Source: Apium graveolens
Lineage: Eukaryota > Streptophyta > Magnoliopsida > Apiales > Apiaceae
Direction: 5' to 3'
Length of the DNA: 64,000 bases
NCBI RefSeq assembly: GCF_009905375.1
Contig: NC_133650.1
Coordinates: forward strand, 65,227,669-65,291,668
Part shown: positions 10,213 through 22,420 of the stretch, in pieces
Position numbering within the stretch: position 1 is the first letter of the stretch
Layout of the letters: each line of letters begins with the position of its first letter
Notes under the pieces: model-generated
Databases searched by the model: none
Told to the model about the DNA's origin: nothing
What the model saw: the letters and a program-made list of their open reading frames with translations, nothing else
Made by a program: the position numbers and the translations under genes

Positions 10213-13200
10213 ATGGCGCCCATTGTCAAGATTATGTCTCAAACTGGGTTTATTTATAAGAACAATTTCACCGCACTTGTAAACAAGGGTATTCGGCAAT
10301 CTGGTGACTATCACAAGATGATGGACTTTGTGAAGAATTGCAAGCTTAGCTATGCCAAGCTGGAATCTCTCACAATCTTTTGTGAAGTTGTTGAAGAGAT
10401 GTGGACCACTGCTACATACAACTCAACAGATAAGACCATCACTCTAACCATTAAAGGTAAAGAATTATGTATCAATAGTGATGTTATAAAAGCATGTTTC
10501 AAGATTCCTGATAACACTGTGACCTCACCACACACTGACACTGATATAATCAATATGCTTAATTCCATGAACTATGCTCTTTCTACTTCTAAGTTAAGTG
10601 ACATTAGGAGATTGGGTCTTAGGAAGGAATGAAGTTTTATGTGTGATGTAGTGACAAAGGTATTTTCAGGTAAAGTCAGTAATTTTAATTCAGTCAATAT
10701 CTCCATGCTTAATATGCTCTACATGGTAGTTACAGATAAGTTCTATAATTTTAGTGACCTTGTTTTGTTTGAGTTGGGTTTCAAACTAGGAGAGTTAAAT
10801 AAGAGAGGTAAAAATGTGTATTATGCTAGATTCTTTATGATGTTAGCTAACCATCTCTCTGAGGGTATTGTGCTTGAGAACCCTAACAACAAATTAGATT
10901 GTAGGGTTCAAGAGAGAAGTCTCATTGCAGATTTGAACAGGGCCAATCATCATAAGGAGGTGCCACTGTTCTATTTCCCTGTAATGGAAGCACCTCAGGT
11001 AAGTGAGGTAAGTTCATCTATTCCTACCACTATTCCAACCTCACTAATTTCTTTGAGTTCTAGTGTGGCTATGGAAACTGTGTCAATGACCCAACAGTTG
11101 CCTACCCAAGCTACCAAACCTGCAAATATTCCAAAATCCAAATCAAAGAAAGCCCCCTCTGGTATCTCTCAAAAGATGTCAGTTGACAAAACCCACCAAA
11201 ACCAAAGAGGGGAGTGTGCAGGTGGGTAAGACAGGTGAGGGAAGGGGTGAACATAAAAGAAACCCTAAGGATAAGGATGGAAAGTTGAGTGGTTCCCAGC
11301 CTAGCCACACTGCGGTTTCCCAATAAACTACAGTGCTTAAAAAGGATAAAAGCTCATTTCTAGCTGCATCCTCCCAAAAGGATGTAGTTATTGAACAAAG
11401 CTCTCAACCAAGAGCACAGGACAAAAGGGTTAGGGACACAAGCTCACCCCAAACTTATGCCAGAAAGAAGAAATCTAAAACCCTTGGGGATGCACAGGGT
11501 ACACATACTTTGCAAACTGGTGCTAAAGACACGGTCACTGCACCTTCACAAATTCAGTTTGATGTGACTCCAATAAATGTGGAGTCACAGCCAAAATCTC
11601 TAGTAATAGAAGCACCTCAAACACCAAACTCACCCAAAAACTCACTAGATGTGGATATGATAAATACATCAATTCCTGATTCCCCTTCTTTAACTTTGTT
11701 GGGGAAGCCAAAATCTAGTGCAAGTGAGCATCATCTTTTAGATGATTTGTTGGCTCACTTGCCCATTCTTTCAGGAACTATTGAATCATATGTGCCCAAA
11801 ATATCTTCAATCAGCACAGAGTCCACAATAGTTTCCATTCCAAGTTCATTCCTTTCTACTCTCTCGATGGATATTGCTCATCCGTCGAGTAGTGTTTGTA
11901 TCCTGACGGATAAGCTTAACAGCAGTTATCCGTCGGATAGCAAACCACTCACCCGATGGATATCACTCATCCGTCGAGTATCTCTGCACAGCTTCAAACT
12001 TCATTTATTTCAAGTGCAGAAGAATTAGTGGTTGTACAGTCACTATTAGGATTGAGAGAGAAGAGTGTTTTGAGTGAGATTCTGGGTTGCTCCCAGGAAA
12101 AAGAAGAGGAAATGAGTGAAATTATGCAATCCATTTCTTCAGGATTGGCAAAAGAAAGTGAGAGGAGTCCCACCTTAGAAGGTGAAGGTGAGGGTGTGAG
12201 GGTGGGGAGCCAGGGTGAGACCCTGATGCAACAAAAGAGAGAAAACGAGAGAAATGCAGGTACTGGAGCTATAAGGATGGATGTCATTGCTAGTGAGTCA
12301 ATGAATGTCTAGGATGCAGACAGGGAGGGACTATCTCAGCAACCTAAAGTTGTTATAGATTCCACCTCCCTTGATGCTGAGGCATTTACTCACCATGTTC
12401 CAGCTTATCAACTTCTAGCTGAACAGGGCAATAACAATGCAGAAAGGATGCTCAATCTGGTGCATACCACACAGTTTATGATAAGAGCTAGGGATGCCAT
12501 CACAGCTTTGCCCTCTACAGCTGGTGATGTGGATTATGAGACTAGTGGCTCAGCTGATTTCTTTGGTAATGAAAGTGGGGATAGTGAAGATGAAGCAATG
12601 GACATAGGGGGAAGTAGGTTACAGTTCAAGATCAGGTATGCCATCATGGGCATTTTCAAAGCACTGTGATGAGCACTACTTCAAGAAAACCCTGATCCAA
12701 CTAATCAATCAGACAAATACTGCTCTTGAAATCACTTCAAATGCCAGCACCAAGAAGCTCCTTCAGGCACATCTAGCCTCTCTGCAACTTCAACAAATTC
12801 AAGGCTTCCAACATGCTAGGGATGTAAACACTATCAAGGGTGATATTGAGGAGATGAAGAAGGCCATTTCAGACAAGATGGATTCTAAGCTTCCAGAAGC
12901 TACAATGCTTGACATCAAGAGGCAATTAAGGAAAAATTATGATCTTGCAACCAAGATAGATTCCTTGGATACAAAAATGTCAGCCATGGAAGCATCTTTA
13001 ACAGCCATTCATCTTCATCTAGATGCTAAAAAGGCTAAACAAAAGAAAGAGCAAATTATTATCTTGGCCAAGCTATATGCTGTAAATTCATCACAACAAC
13101 TTCCTGCTCAGCCATCTGAAATCATTGAATCTCAAGATCCAAAGAAGCAAGTTGAACAACAGAAGAAGTCTCCAAGAATCAAGGAATTGGCTAAAAGAAC

Positions 13201-14005
13201 CAAAAGGAAACAAGACATTGTTGATAAGGGATTGGAGAATCAGTTTCCTAAGGAGTCCACTTCAACTACAACTCAAGCATCAAAACCCTCTGTGGTATTT
13301 GAAGATATCAAGGTGGTGGATCCTTACAGGAACATTCATGGTGAACCTATTGTGCCTAAGGATGAGCCAATAGAATGGGAAAACATACCAATTCCTTACT
13401 TCAATCTGCCAATCATTAACAAGCTAAAGAGAATAAAGTCAAGAGCAGTCAAGAAAGTGAAGTTGTCACCTCTCAAATCCAAATCTCTAGTCAAAGCTCA
13501 ATCTAAAGTCAACAAAGGAGATTATATGTACTTGTGTGACATCAAGGAGTTTTCTGATCTAAACCTCTATCTAGATGAACTAGATGAAGTGAGAGGAATT
13601 GATGCATAGAGAATCCTACCTGAAAGGTCAGTGTTCAAGTACAAGGGAGGAAAGGAGATTCAGTGGCCACTTCACAGGATCCTTCAAGAAAGCCAAGCTG
13701 TACTGATTAAGGTTTATTCATCTTTCAAGAAGAACTTTGGGTTCAATGTTACTGCAAGAAGATTGGTATTGAAGAAGATTGAAGAACTAAGGAGTGTTAG
13801 AGCTAAAGATGCACTCCCAAAGACTCTAATCATCCCTTATACAGGGAGAAGAGTGCACCTAAGGCCCTACTGGCTGATGGAGTTCATGGATGACAAAGGA
13901 GTGAGAAGATTTTTCAGATTAGAAGACCAATTGAGCATCTCTAGCAATGAGACTCTCTTGGAAATGCAAGAAAAGCTAAATCTCTCAGAATCTGATGAAC
14001 TGTAA
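10213..14005 (+). pseudogene. accessory ORF of SIRE-type element B, broken
   Basis: Post-pol ORF in the same place as in element A, unknown function. I chose the ATG at 10213 (MAPIVKIMSQTGFIYKNN) because it follows the CT-rich leader. The N-terminal domain runs to about 11000, with a TGG-to-TGA stop at 10630-10632 (RKE*SF). A Ser/Thr/Pro/Lys-rich linker and a coiled-coil-like stretch (about 12800-13050, KKAISDKMDSKLPEATML) follow. The C-terminal domain has VTARRLVLKKIEELRS and RRVHLRPYWLMEFMDDKG. Frame changes occur near 11230-11330, 11950-12030 and 12640. A stop at 12310-12312 lies within an otherwise continuous frame. Resemblance to element A is in layout more than in sequence. Confidence 0.75.
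11863..11976. repeat. three consecutive CGACGGAT hairpins inside the accessory ORF
   Basis: 11863-11889 (CTCGATGGATA with TCATCCGTCGAG), about 11904-11936 (GACGGATAA with TTATCCGTC) and 11954-11976 (CGATGGATAT with TCATCCGTCG) are three inverted pairs in a row. They lie in coding sequence and do not keep a repeated peptide, so the constraint looks to be on nucleotides. Confidence 0.8.
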
Positions 14006-14262
14006 TTCCACAAGAAGCTCCAAAATCAGATTGAGGAAAACAACAAAAAGCTTGGAAAGAGATCCAGACCTTCAAAGAACTAGACAAATCTGCTCAGGCT
14101 AGAGGATCACCTTGAAAATGACTGTGAGCTAAACTTTGTACATTTTACTAAATGAAGCACTTTTCAGTATTATCTACTTTCTTTTAAAGTTGTATTTTTA
14201 GGGTGTTTTGTTATCATCAAGTATCTCTTAATTTATGGCTACAATTCCAGTAGACATAAATT

Positions 14263-14270
14263 GGGGGAGA
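14263..14270 (+). promoter_or_regulatory. polypurine tract of element B
   Basis: GGGGGAGA followed by T and the LTR start TGTTGTG; same arrangement as in element A. Confidence 0.85.
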
Positions 14271-14271
14271 T

Positions 14272-15302
14272 TGTTGTGTATATGTTGTGTACTTGATGAT
14301 TTCATGAACAAAACACCTTGGTAGATTTTACTCAATGAAAATGTAGCACTCGACGGATAAGGATTATAGTCCCGACGGATAACTCATTTTAGTCCTGACG
14401 GATGATGACTTATTATCCATAGTAGCTTATATAACAATAAGTCTGTATCACATTTCTGCATACACATTGTTTAGAATCTGTAGTAGTACTTAAGTCATGT
14501 TGACTTTAACTAGATATGCAGAATAGGTTGATTAATTGTACATAGATGATGTCTTGTAATTCTGCATAGATGAAATGAAGTCTAGTGCCTGATTGCTACC
14601 CGACGGATAAACAACAATGAATTCAACGGATGATCAACAACCCGACGGATGATCATTAACTCGACGGATGATCATGAACCTGACGGATAAAGAATTCAAA
14701 TATCTGTTGACAGTGACAACACAGTCACATGCGTCGAGTGTATGCAAATGGAATGTGGTAGCCTATTCAACTGGGTTTTCGAGAACAAAGAAGCATTGTC
14801 ATTTCCATGTTATTATGAAGATATTCAAAGATGATAGAATAGAGTAATGAAGTAGCATTGTATTAGACTTGATAGTTTTTGTTTTATTATCTTGTCTTAA
14901 GACTTTGTAATCTTGGTGATATATAAACCAAGAAGCAGCAATAGAATAGTAACTAAGGAACTAAGCAACCAAGAGAAAAATATTTGTAAGCTGCACTCTT
15001 AGCATTTCTCTAGTTCTTAGTTGTTATCATTTTATAAGCAGTTGTGAGCTTTTTGCACACAGATTCTCTCGATATATATTATATATCTCTGGTGGAATCA
15101 TTCAAATCCACCCGAAAGTTTTTAAAGACTCTTGTTTTTAATTACTTGTGTTTTGATTCATTTCAAGTAACTATTCTGCATTCTGCTAATCAATTTAGAC
15201 TTATATATATTTGAGTTAGAACATTTTTATTCAAGAAAAAGTTTCAAAAATTCCAATCAACCCCCCTTCTGTAATTCTTGTTATATTGTTAAGGGACTAA
15301 CA
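14272..15302 (+). repeat. 3' LTR of element B, 1031 bp
   Basis: Begins TGTTGTGTATATG and ends GGGACTAACA. A TATA box (TATATAAA) is at 14920-14927, and the LTR ends with CAACCCCCCTTCT about 30 bp before the terminus, as in element A. The U3 part carries many CGACGGAT words (see separate entry). The second LTR of this element is outside the window. Confidence 0.85.
14601..14690. repeat. periodic CGACGGAT array in U3 of LTR B
   Basis: Copies begin at 14601, 14624, 14643, 14662 and 14681, that is spacings of 23, 19, 19 and 19 bp, alternating GGATAA and GGATGATC endings. Three more copies lie at about 14349-14410. All lie 230-580 bp before the TATA box. Confidence 0.8.
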
Positions 15303-16114
15303 ATAAGGCTATTGGATGAAGTATTTAATGAAGTTAGAATCTCATGTTTGTCATAATTATTAATTCAATCAATCTTATTCTCGTAGTTATAAATATTGGT
15401 TTAATTCTTAGTTATAACATCCTCACTTTATTACCGTCTTAGCATTGAATAATAGCCATACATTGTTGTTTAGGTGCGTGAATTAATTAGTTAACCAATA
15501 CAGCCTTTGTGGGAACGAACTAGAAAAGATTCTATAATACTTGTGAACTCGTATACTTGCGTGTATTATTAGCGTGTATTTAGTGACTAACAAATGTAAA
15601 ATTATACAAAAAGTAGATATTTGGATTTATTGAAATTAATATTTTGCAAAAATATGGTTGTAAATAAAATAAAAATATATATATATATATGCTATATATT
15701 ATAATTTAAAAAGATATAAATAAGAGAAAATAATAATTACAAACATGTAAAAATAAATTTACCACACTTGCTAAAATAATAATCAAACATGTAGACATGT
15801 TAACAAAAAAAAACTTTTAAGGGGATTTTGAATTTTTAGTTACAAATTTCAGTACCCAAATATTCTCAATGTTTATTCTAAAAAATTTAACACAAATCAA
15901 CAAATATAATGTAAAATTATAAAAAATACAATTTAAATATTATTAAAGTTAATATTTAAAAAAATATAGTTGTATATAAATTTAAATTAATTAATTTCAC
16001 TAAAATAAACGGAAAAATTATTGTATATAGTATAACAATGATAGTAAGAAGAAAAATAATACAAACTTTGTTAATTTCAAAAACACGTCAAAAACATATG
16101 TTAAAATTATATAT

Positions 16115-16146
<32 letters not shown>

Positions 16147-16220
16147 CATCAAAAGTAAATATTAACGAACATAGCATTTTTTAAAAGAAAATTAAAAAAT
16201 ATAAAAATATTTATAAATCA
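15303..16220. other. AT-rich sequence without a gene
   Basis: No supportable ORF. Contains A/T homopolymers and (AT)n at about 15670-15690 and 16120-16146. The stretch 15470-15590 (GTGGGAACGAACTAG...) resembles 5' leader sequence of other plant LTR elements, but I cannot delimit an element. Confidence 0.5.
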
Positions 16221-16249
16221 TCCTGTGCATCGCACATGTATAAAGCTAG
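16221..16249 (+). mobile_element. Helitron-like 3' terminus
   Basis: A short hairpin TGTGC-ATC-GCACA (16224-16236) is followed 9 bases later by CTAG (16246-16249) and then T. This is the layout of Helitron 3' ends (hairpin, about 10 bases, CTRR, insertion before T). The 5' end starting with TC was not found, so length and membership are unknown. Confidence 0.4.
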
Positions 16250-16645
16250 TATCAAGTAGTGTAGGTGAACCTCTTGTCATCCAATATTCTGGATTCGATT
16301 TTCCCTCGTCCTGTGATTTGTTAGAATAAATACTCATTTGTAAAGTGTAGAAGTTAAATTGTTCAAAAAATTTAAAATTAATGTATAATATATCATTCCA
16401 AAGAATTTGAGTGAATATATTAATTGAATAAAAATTCGTAAAATAACGTCCAAAATATATCGTTAAAAAAATACAAGATATCTTAAAAGAATTTTCCCAA
16501 TTACTCATGCTTTGTTTAGTAGTTGATAACTTTCTTATTTATAATGTGGGACGTCATGTATATATATATATATATGCGCGTACAATTATTTATAATAAAT
16601 TTATAAATATTATATAATAGTTTTAAATTTCACTAAAATATCAAA
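16250..16645. other. AT-rich sequence, no gene
   Basis: No coding signal; short ORFs on the minus strand here are A/T-rich chance frames. (AT)n at 16558-16574. Confidence 0.5.
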
Positions 16646-16911
16646 AAGTATTGAAATTACAAAATCATAAAAACAATTTTAGAGACAATCCAGGTATTTA
16701 TGAAAATAAAATACAATAAAATCACCTTTAAAAGCGAAATAAAAATAATATGGTTCAACAAATAATTATACGAATAATCCACGCAACCCAACAATCACGT
16801 ATAAATAGTAATAATTAAAGCACAGCTGTTAAAATCAATACATAACTTTTTATTTAATTAATTATGCAATAATTACACATTTAAATAATACAAAAATATA
16901 CGAGTCGTTAT
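16646..16911 (-). repeat. truncated 3' LTR of the Tekay-type element
   Basis: About 265 bp aligned by eye, nearly without gaps, to 25386-25649 of the other LTR, for example ATTATGCAATAATTACACAT and the terminal GAGTCGTTAT. It ends next to the polypurine tract, so it is the U3 start of the 3' LTR; the remaining 2.6 kb is absent. Confidence 0.8.
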
Positions 16912-16913
16912 AT

Positions 16914-16926
16914 GCTTCCCCCCTTA
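16914..16926 (-). promoter_or_regulatory. polypurine tract of the Tekay-type element
   Basis: On the minus strand TAAGGGGGGAAGC directly precedes the 3' LTR start. Confidence 0.75.
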
Positions 16927-16952
16927 AAAAGATTATGTCCTCAGAATCTTAA

Positions 16953-18345
16953 CTACTTAAACAAGTGAGGATATTTGTCAAGTATATCTGACTCTAACTC
17001 CCAGGTAGACCCTTCTACCCTAGGGTTTCTCCAAAGTACTTTAACCATAGGAATAGACTTATTTCTAAGTACATGCTCCTTACGATCTAATATATGGATT
17101 GGCCGTTCCACATAGGACAAATCGGACTGAAGCTCGATCGGTTCATACTCAATTACTTGATTTGAATCAGGGATATACAGCTTCAACATGGATACGTGGA
17201 ACATATTATGAATATGCTGCAATGTGGCGATAATGCTATCTCGTACGCGACTTTTCCTATATGCTTTAAAACTTCAAATGGTCCTATATACCTTAGGCTG
17301 AGCTTAGCTTTCTGTCTAAATCGAACTAACCCTTTCTAAGGTGATACCTTCAACAATACCAATGACCATATCTTAAAATTCATATCTTTTCTATGTAAAT
17401 TTGCATTCTTCCTCTGTCTGTCTTGGGCGGCTTCCAACCTTTTCCGAATCAATGCTACTGCATCTCTAGTCTGTTGTACTAATTCAGGTCCTAATACTTT
17501 CTTCTCTCCTACTTCGTCCCAATACAATGGTGATCTGCACTTACGTCCATATCAGGCTTCGTAGGGTGGCATTCCGATGCTAGCATGGTAACTATTATTG
17601 TAAGAAAACTCAATCAAAGGTAGGTGATCATCCAAGTTTCCCTTAAAATCCAAAGCACAAACCCTTAACATATCTTTTATTATCTGAATCGTTCTCTCAC
17701 TTTGGCCACTTGTCTGAGGATGATAAGCGGTGCTCATATTTAACTTAGTTCCCAGACATTCTTGAAACTGAGTCCAAAATCTTGAGTTGAATCTTAGGTT
17801 TCAGTCCGACACAATGGACACAGGAACTCCATGCTTGGTTACGATTTTATACAGGTACATTTTAACTAACTTTTCCAAAGAATATCTCTCGTTGATAGGG
17901 AGGAAATGTGCTGTCTTGGTTAACCTGTCACTGATTACCCAGATAGAATCATGATTTGACTTTGTCTTTGGCAATCCTACTATGAAATCCATTGCATTCT
18001 CTTCCCATTTCCACTGTGGAATCTCCAAGGGTTGTAACAATCCATTGGGCCTTTGATGTTCTGCTTTTACTGTCTGACACACGTTTTGTTGACCCAATTT
18101 GCAATCTCCTTCTTAATTCCTGGCCACCAGAAGTTCTTCTTCAAGTCTTGATACATTTTAGTACTCCCCGGGTGAATAGAGAATTTAGAATTATGGGCTT
18201 CCCGCAAACTCTCATTCTTTAGTTCAGTCACATTAGGGATCCATATTCTTGAAGAAAACCTGAACATACCTTTGTTATCCTTTTGAGTACAAACTTCCTC
18301 TCCATTCAAATAATCCAATCCTTGATTCTTAATTCCTCTTGACAC
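16953..18345 (-). pseudogene. gypsy integrase with chromodomain-like C-terminus
   Basis: The integrase would insert cDNA into the genome; chromodomains of this lineage are thought to guide it to heterochromatin. Reading from 18345 down: HHCC zinc-binding region (EAHNSKFSIHPGSTKMY ... CVRQ), catalytic core with AMDFIVGLPKTKSNHDSIWV and SIVSD, then [17 protein letters not shown] carrying the third catalytic Glu. The C-terminal part ends in FHVSMLKLYIPDS, RPIHILDRKEHVLR and TWELESDILDKYPHLFK with a stop at 16953. Stops occur near 17798 (after VSD, CGA to TGA), 17549 and 17333, and there is a frameshift near 18070-18095. Confidence 0.88.
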
Positions 18346-19870
18346 TTTCTTATTCTTTCCATCAATTTTGGTTGAAAAGTGATTTCACACAATTGTTCTT
18401 TATTACCTTCTGGGACTCGAACTTCAATTTCCAGCTTTTCCAATTCCCTTGCTAGTTCTTCAAAAACCTTAATCTCATTCAATCTTTCCTTCCTGCTTAG
18501 AGCATCTGCTACCACATTGGTTTTTCCTGGATGATAGTTGATGGAACAATCTTAATCCTTAATCAGCTCCCACCATCTTCGTTGTCTCATATTCAAGTCC
18601 TTCTGGGTGAATATATACTTTAAGCTTTTATGATCTGTGTAGATGTTGCACTTCTCTTCGTACAAGTAATGCCTCCACAGCTTTAACGCGAACACTATTG
18701 CTGCTAACTCCAAGTCATGCACTGGATACTTCTGCTCATGGGGTTTTAACTACCGGGACGCGTAGGCAATAACTTTATCATGTTGCATTAACACATAGCC
18801 TAAACCTTTCACAGAAGCGTCACTATAGATCACGAAGTTTCCTGTTTCATCTGGTAATGTTAACACAGGTGCTGTCACTAATCTCTTTTTCAACTCCTGA
18901 AAACTTTCTTCACATTTCTCGGTCCAAACAAACCTCTCATTTTTCCTGGTCAGCTTGGTCAATGGAGTTGCAATCTTGGCAAAGTCCTTCACAAAACTTC
19001 GGTAGTAGCCTGCCAGCCCAAGAAAACTTCTAACTTCTGTCGGAGTCTTCAGTTGTTCCCATATGGATATAGCTTCAATCTTTATGGGATCTACTTTAAT
19101 ACCATCATTACCCACTATATGACCCAAAAACTGAACTTCATCCAACAAAAATTCACATTTTGAAAACTTAGTGTATAACTGCTTTTCTCTCAGCCTTTGC
19201 AGAGCAATCCTTAGGTGTTCGGCATGGTCGTCTTTAGTCTTCGAATAGATGAGGATGTCATCAATAAACACAATAACGAACTTATCCAAGTACTCCTTAT
19301 ACACCCGGTTCATTAAATCCACAAAAGATGTTGGTGCATTAGTCAATCCAAATGACATCACTAAGAACTCGTAATATCCATACCTGGTTCTAAATGCAGT
19401 CTTCGGTATATCTTCAGGCTTGATTTTCAGCTGGTGATAACCCGATCTTAAGTCAATCTTTGAAAAATAGCATGCTCCCTTAAGCTGATCAAACAAGTCA
19501 TCAATCCTGGTAGGGGATATTTATTCTTGATAGTTAACTTGTTTAGTTCCCGATAATCAATACACAATCTCATGCTTCTGTCTTTCTTCTTTAAAAATAA
19601 CACTGGTGCGCCACACGGGGATACACTTGGTCTAATTACCCCTTTATCCAAAAGTTCCTGAAGTTTCTTAGCTAGTTCCTTCATTTCTATTGGGGCCATA
19701 CGATAAGGAGCCTTTGAAACTGGTTCCGCTCCCAGAATTAGTCGATAGAGAACTCAATCTCACGATCGGGGATAATCTTGGCAACTCATCTAGAAATACA
19801 TCCGAAAATTCACTAACTATTGGAACCTCATCTAGGCTGGGTGCCTTTTTCTCAGTGTCCACAATATGGG
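18306..19870 (-). pseudogene. gypsy reverse transcriptase and RNase H
   Basis: From 19870 down: linker EVPIVSEFSDVF, a frameshift near 19790, RT finger region ([39 protein letters not shown]), another frameshift near 19495, palm region ([30 protein letters not shown]) and the active site [13 protein letters not shown]. Then [15 protein letters not shown], and RNase H with [17 protein letters not shown]. Frame stops follow near 18748 and 18556-18514 before VADALSRKERLN. The usual SPWGAPV is SPCGAPV here. All catalytic Asp residues that I can see in RT are kept, but no single frame spans it. Confidence 0.92.
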
Positions 19871-21560
19871 CTTAGTACGCCTCACATCCTTGTCTCAACA
19901 GTTTTTTTGCTTTCAGTATCGAGAGAAATTTCTTTTCATGTTTCTCTCCTTAGTAAGTTATTCTGACATTATCTTCTGTATACAACAAAATTTTCTTTTT
20001 CTTAAAGTCAATATTTTCCTTATGCTGGGACAACCAATCTATTCCTAGAATCACGTCAAATTCTCCTAGCTCGAAGGGTATTAGGTCCGCTGAAAAGGAA
20101 TGCCCGCGGATTTTTAATTGACACCTAGGACAAAATTGATTTACTGAAACTTTATCCTGATTGGCCACTTCTATGGTCAAGGGCTCAGCTAAATCTTCCA
20201 ACATTAAATCCATATTACTTATACATTCTTTTGATATAAAGGATTTAGACGCCCCTGAGTCAAACAAAACTTTAACAGGCACGGAATTAAGAGAAAGCAT
20301 ACCTGCAACTACATCTGAATCCTGAGCATTAGATCTCTTGGTGATCTTGAAGGTCCTGGCTCTTGCTGTGCTGGTTGTCGGTCCTTGAGATACACTACCT
20401 CCTACGCTGCCCTGAGTAGCGACCTTATAATTTCTGGCAATGTGTCCAACCTTACCACACTTAAAGCAGGTAACTCCGGGGTTCCCTGAATTACACTCTG
20501 ACACATAATGGCCTTTTTGATCACATTTAAAATACTGGACATCCTTTCTGTATTGACTAATATGCTTCTTACCATATGACATACATTCCATGATTGGCTT
20601 GGTTGACTGAGCTGGGGCAGAGGCAACTGAGGTGACACTTGGACTTTTCTGGGGAAAACCTTGTCTCCTAAATCTCTTGTCCCAATTTCGGCCAAATTTC
20701 CTTGGGAACTTCTGACTGGATTCTTCTCGATCCGTTTTACCAATACCACTATCAAGCTTCCTTTTCTTGGCGCTTCTTTCCATGGAAGCCAATTTCTGAT
20801 CACTCTCAATCACTAGGGCGGCCTAAACTACAGAGGTATATGTCTTGAGCTGCAAAGCCACCACTCCACTACGAACTTCCGGCTTCAATCCTTGTTGAAA
20901 CCTCCTAGATTTCTGAATCTTAGTACTCACATATCCAGGGGCTAATCAGGCCAGTTATGTAAACTTGGACTCATATTCTGCCACACTCTTCTCACCTTGC
21001 TTCAATTTCAAAAACTCCACTTCCAATTGATTCTGCAGATAATATGGAAAGTACTTTTCTAAAAACAGCTCCGTAAATCTAGTCCAAGAAACAGGACCCT
21101 CTCCTTTCCACGCACGCGTGGATTTCCACCAAAAATTTGCTTCACGCTTGAGAAAATAACTAGAATAATCCGTCTTAGAATCATCACTGACCTGAATAAG
21201 GGTAAAGGCCTTCTATATTTCCTTAATCCAAAATTTAACGGCAACCGGGTCTACTTTGCCCTTAAACTCTGAGGGTTTAACTGATTGGAATGACTTGAAA
21301 CTAACGGTTTGGTTTGGTTCTCTCGACTGGGGTTGCTGTTGAAGCTGCAACTGTTGTTGGATTTGTTGGTGTTGTTGTATGATTTGTTGTTATTGTTGCT
21401 GCTGTTGCAGAAATTGTTGTTGTTGCTGCTGGAATTGTTCTTGTTGCTGAGCCATCTGATTAGACTGTTGGCGCAGCAAATCTAGCAATCCACCCATGGC
21501 TGGGCCCCCATCAGAGTTTCTACTAGAGGAATTGGATGGGATATTCTTCATGGGAGGCAT
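19871..21560 (-). pseudogene. gypsy gag and aspartic protease
   Basis: Starts at the ATG at 21560 (MPPMKNIPSNSSSRNSDGG), then a long Gln-rich tract (about 21300-21470), a gag core (VDPVAVKFWI-type, FLEKYFPYYLQNQLEVEFL) broken by stops near 21390, 21215 and 20950-20820. The segment 20813-19950 is open: KKRKLD basic stretch, zinc knuckles CDQKGHYVSEC and CFKCGKVGHIARNY (last ligand Cys replaced by Tyr), and a degenerate first knuckle. The protease has VLFDSGASKSFIS (usual D-S/T-G-A) and DVILGIDWLSQHKENIDF. Two stops follow in the same frame before RT. Confidence 0.88.
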
Positions 21561-22000
21561 TCTCCTGAAACACAACAAAAAGGTTTTATATGAAAATTGT
21601 GCCCCCGGGTAGCAACATTTTTATGTATTAGGAGAACGCTACCACAATAAAATATTCCCTTCCTTATCTACTTGGGGTCCACCCACGATGTATAGCTAAA
21701 TTTAACAAAACCAGCAATAAATCCAACAATAACAGTAACAGTAATAACAATAGTGCAAAGAAAATGAAAACCAACAACAACTGTATATAAAAAAACTACG
21801 GTACAACAACAGTACAAAGATCCATCCAACAATTACAGTGCAACACTGAAAATAAAACCGAGTACACAATAAAATTGGTTATCATAGTAGCCTCCGCCTA
21901 ATACAAGCTAAAACAACATATTGTACATATATAAAGGAAACAACTACAGAACTCCTGCAAACCAACTGTGAGCTCTGTATCTCACTGCGGCAACTCTGAT

Positions 22001-22420
22001 CTAATCACTGCCACCGATAGATCCTAACTCAAATACTAACCAGTTCACCATATCCTGGTACTGAACGGCCCTGAACTCTGAGCTAATAAAATGGTCAATG
22101 GACCTAGCTCTCTCCACAGCAGTCTGAGTCAAGAATCGCACTCGTGCTTGAACATCGGGTGAAGGGGCAGGGATGCCTTGAAAAGGTCCAACTGGTATCT
22201 GGTCAAGCTGTGCGGCTAGCCCCGGGCTCTGCTCTCTAATGAAAGACCGGTTCACCGCTCTGTGAACATGGTAGGGGATCGGGGAGGAAGCACCAGAAGG
22301 AGAAAATGGAGGGACTGGAGGTCTCGAGGAGGAAGAACTAGGACCACAGCCTGGAGGGAAGTCCCTAACAGCAGACACTGACCTCTGTACCTAACGAGGA
22401 TGGGAACTAGGTCTTGACAT
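22001..22420 (-). pseudogene. leader ORF between primer site and gag, unknown
   Basis: Reads from the ATG at 22420 (MSRPSSHPR), a stop near 22391-22393, then open through a Ser/Pro-rich part (PSSSSSRPPVPPFSPSG) to a folded-looking end with ARVRFLTQTAVERARSIDHF and VNWLVFELGSIGGSD at 22001. It lies 350 bp downstream of the primer site and 440 bp before gag, in the same direction. I know no function. The regular codon usage and the Trp/Arg/Glu-rich end argue against chance. It may be a short accessory or regulatory ORF of this family. Confidence 0.5.

Larger units (their letters stand above)
8479..15302 (+). mobile_element. Ty1-copia element B, SIRE/Maximus-type, 3' part
   Basis: Second SIRE-type element: the remaining RT, RNase H, spacer, accessory ORF, polypurine tract and 3' LTR. 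Its RT gene is cut at 8478/8479 by element A; the 5' part must lie beyond element A, left of the window. The LTR ends at 15302, and ATAAG (15303-15307) is the expected target duplication, not verifiable here. Confidence 0.85.

Noticed and set aside
14601..14690. Regularly spaced repeats that look like a CRISPR array
   Set aside because: Repeat core is only 8-10 bp, spacers are about 10 bp and partly alike, and the context is a plant LTR. It is a promoter-type motif array.
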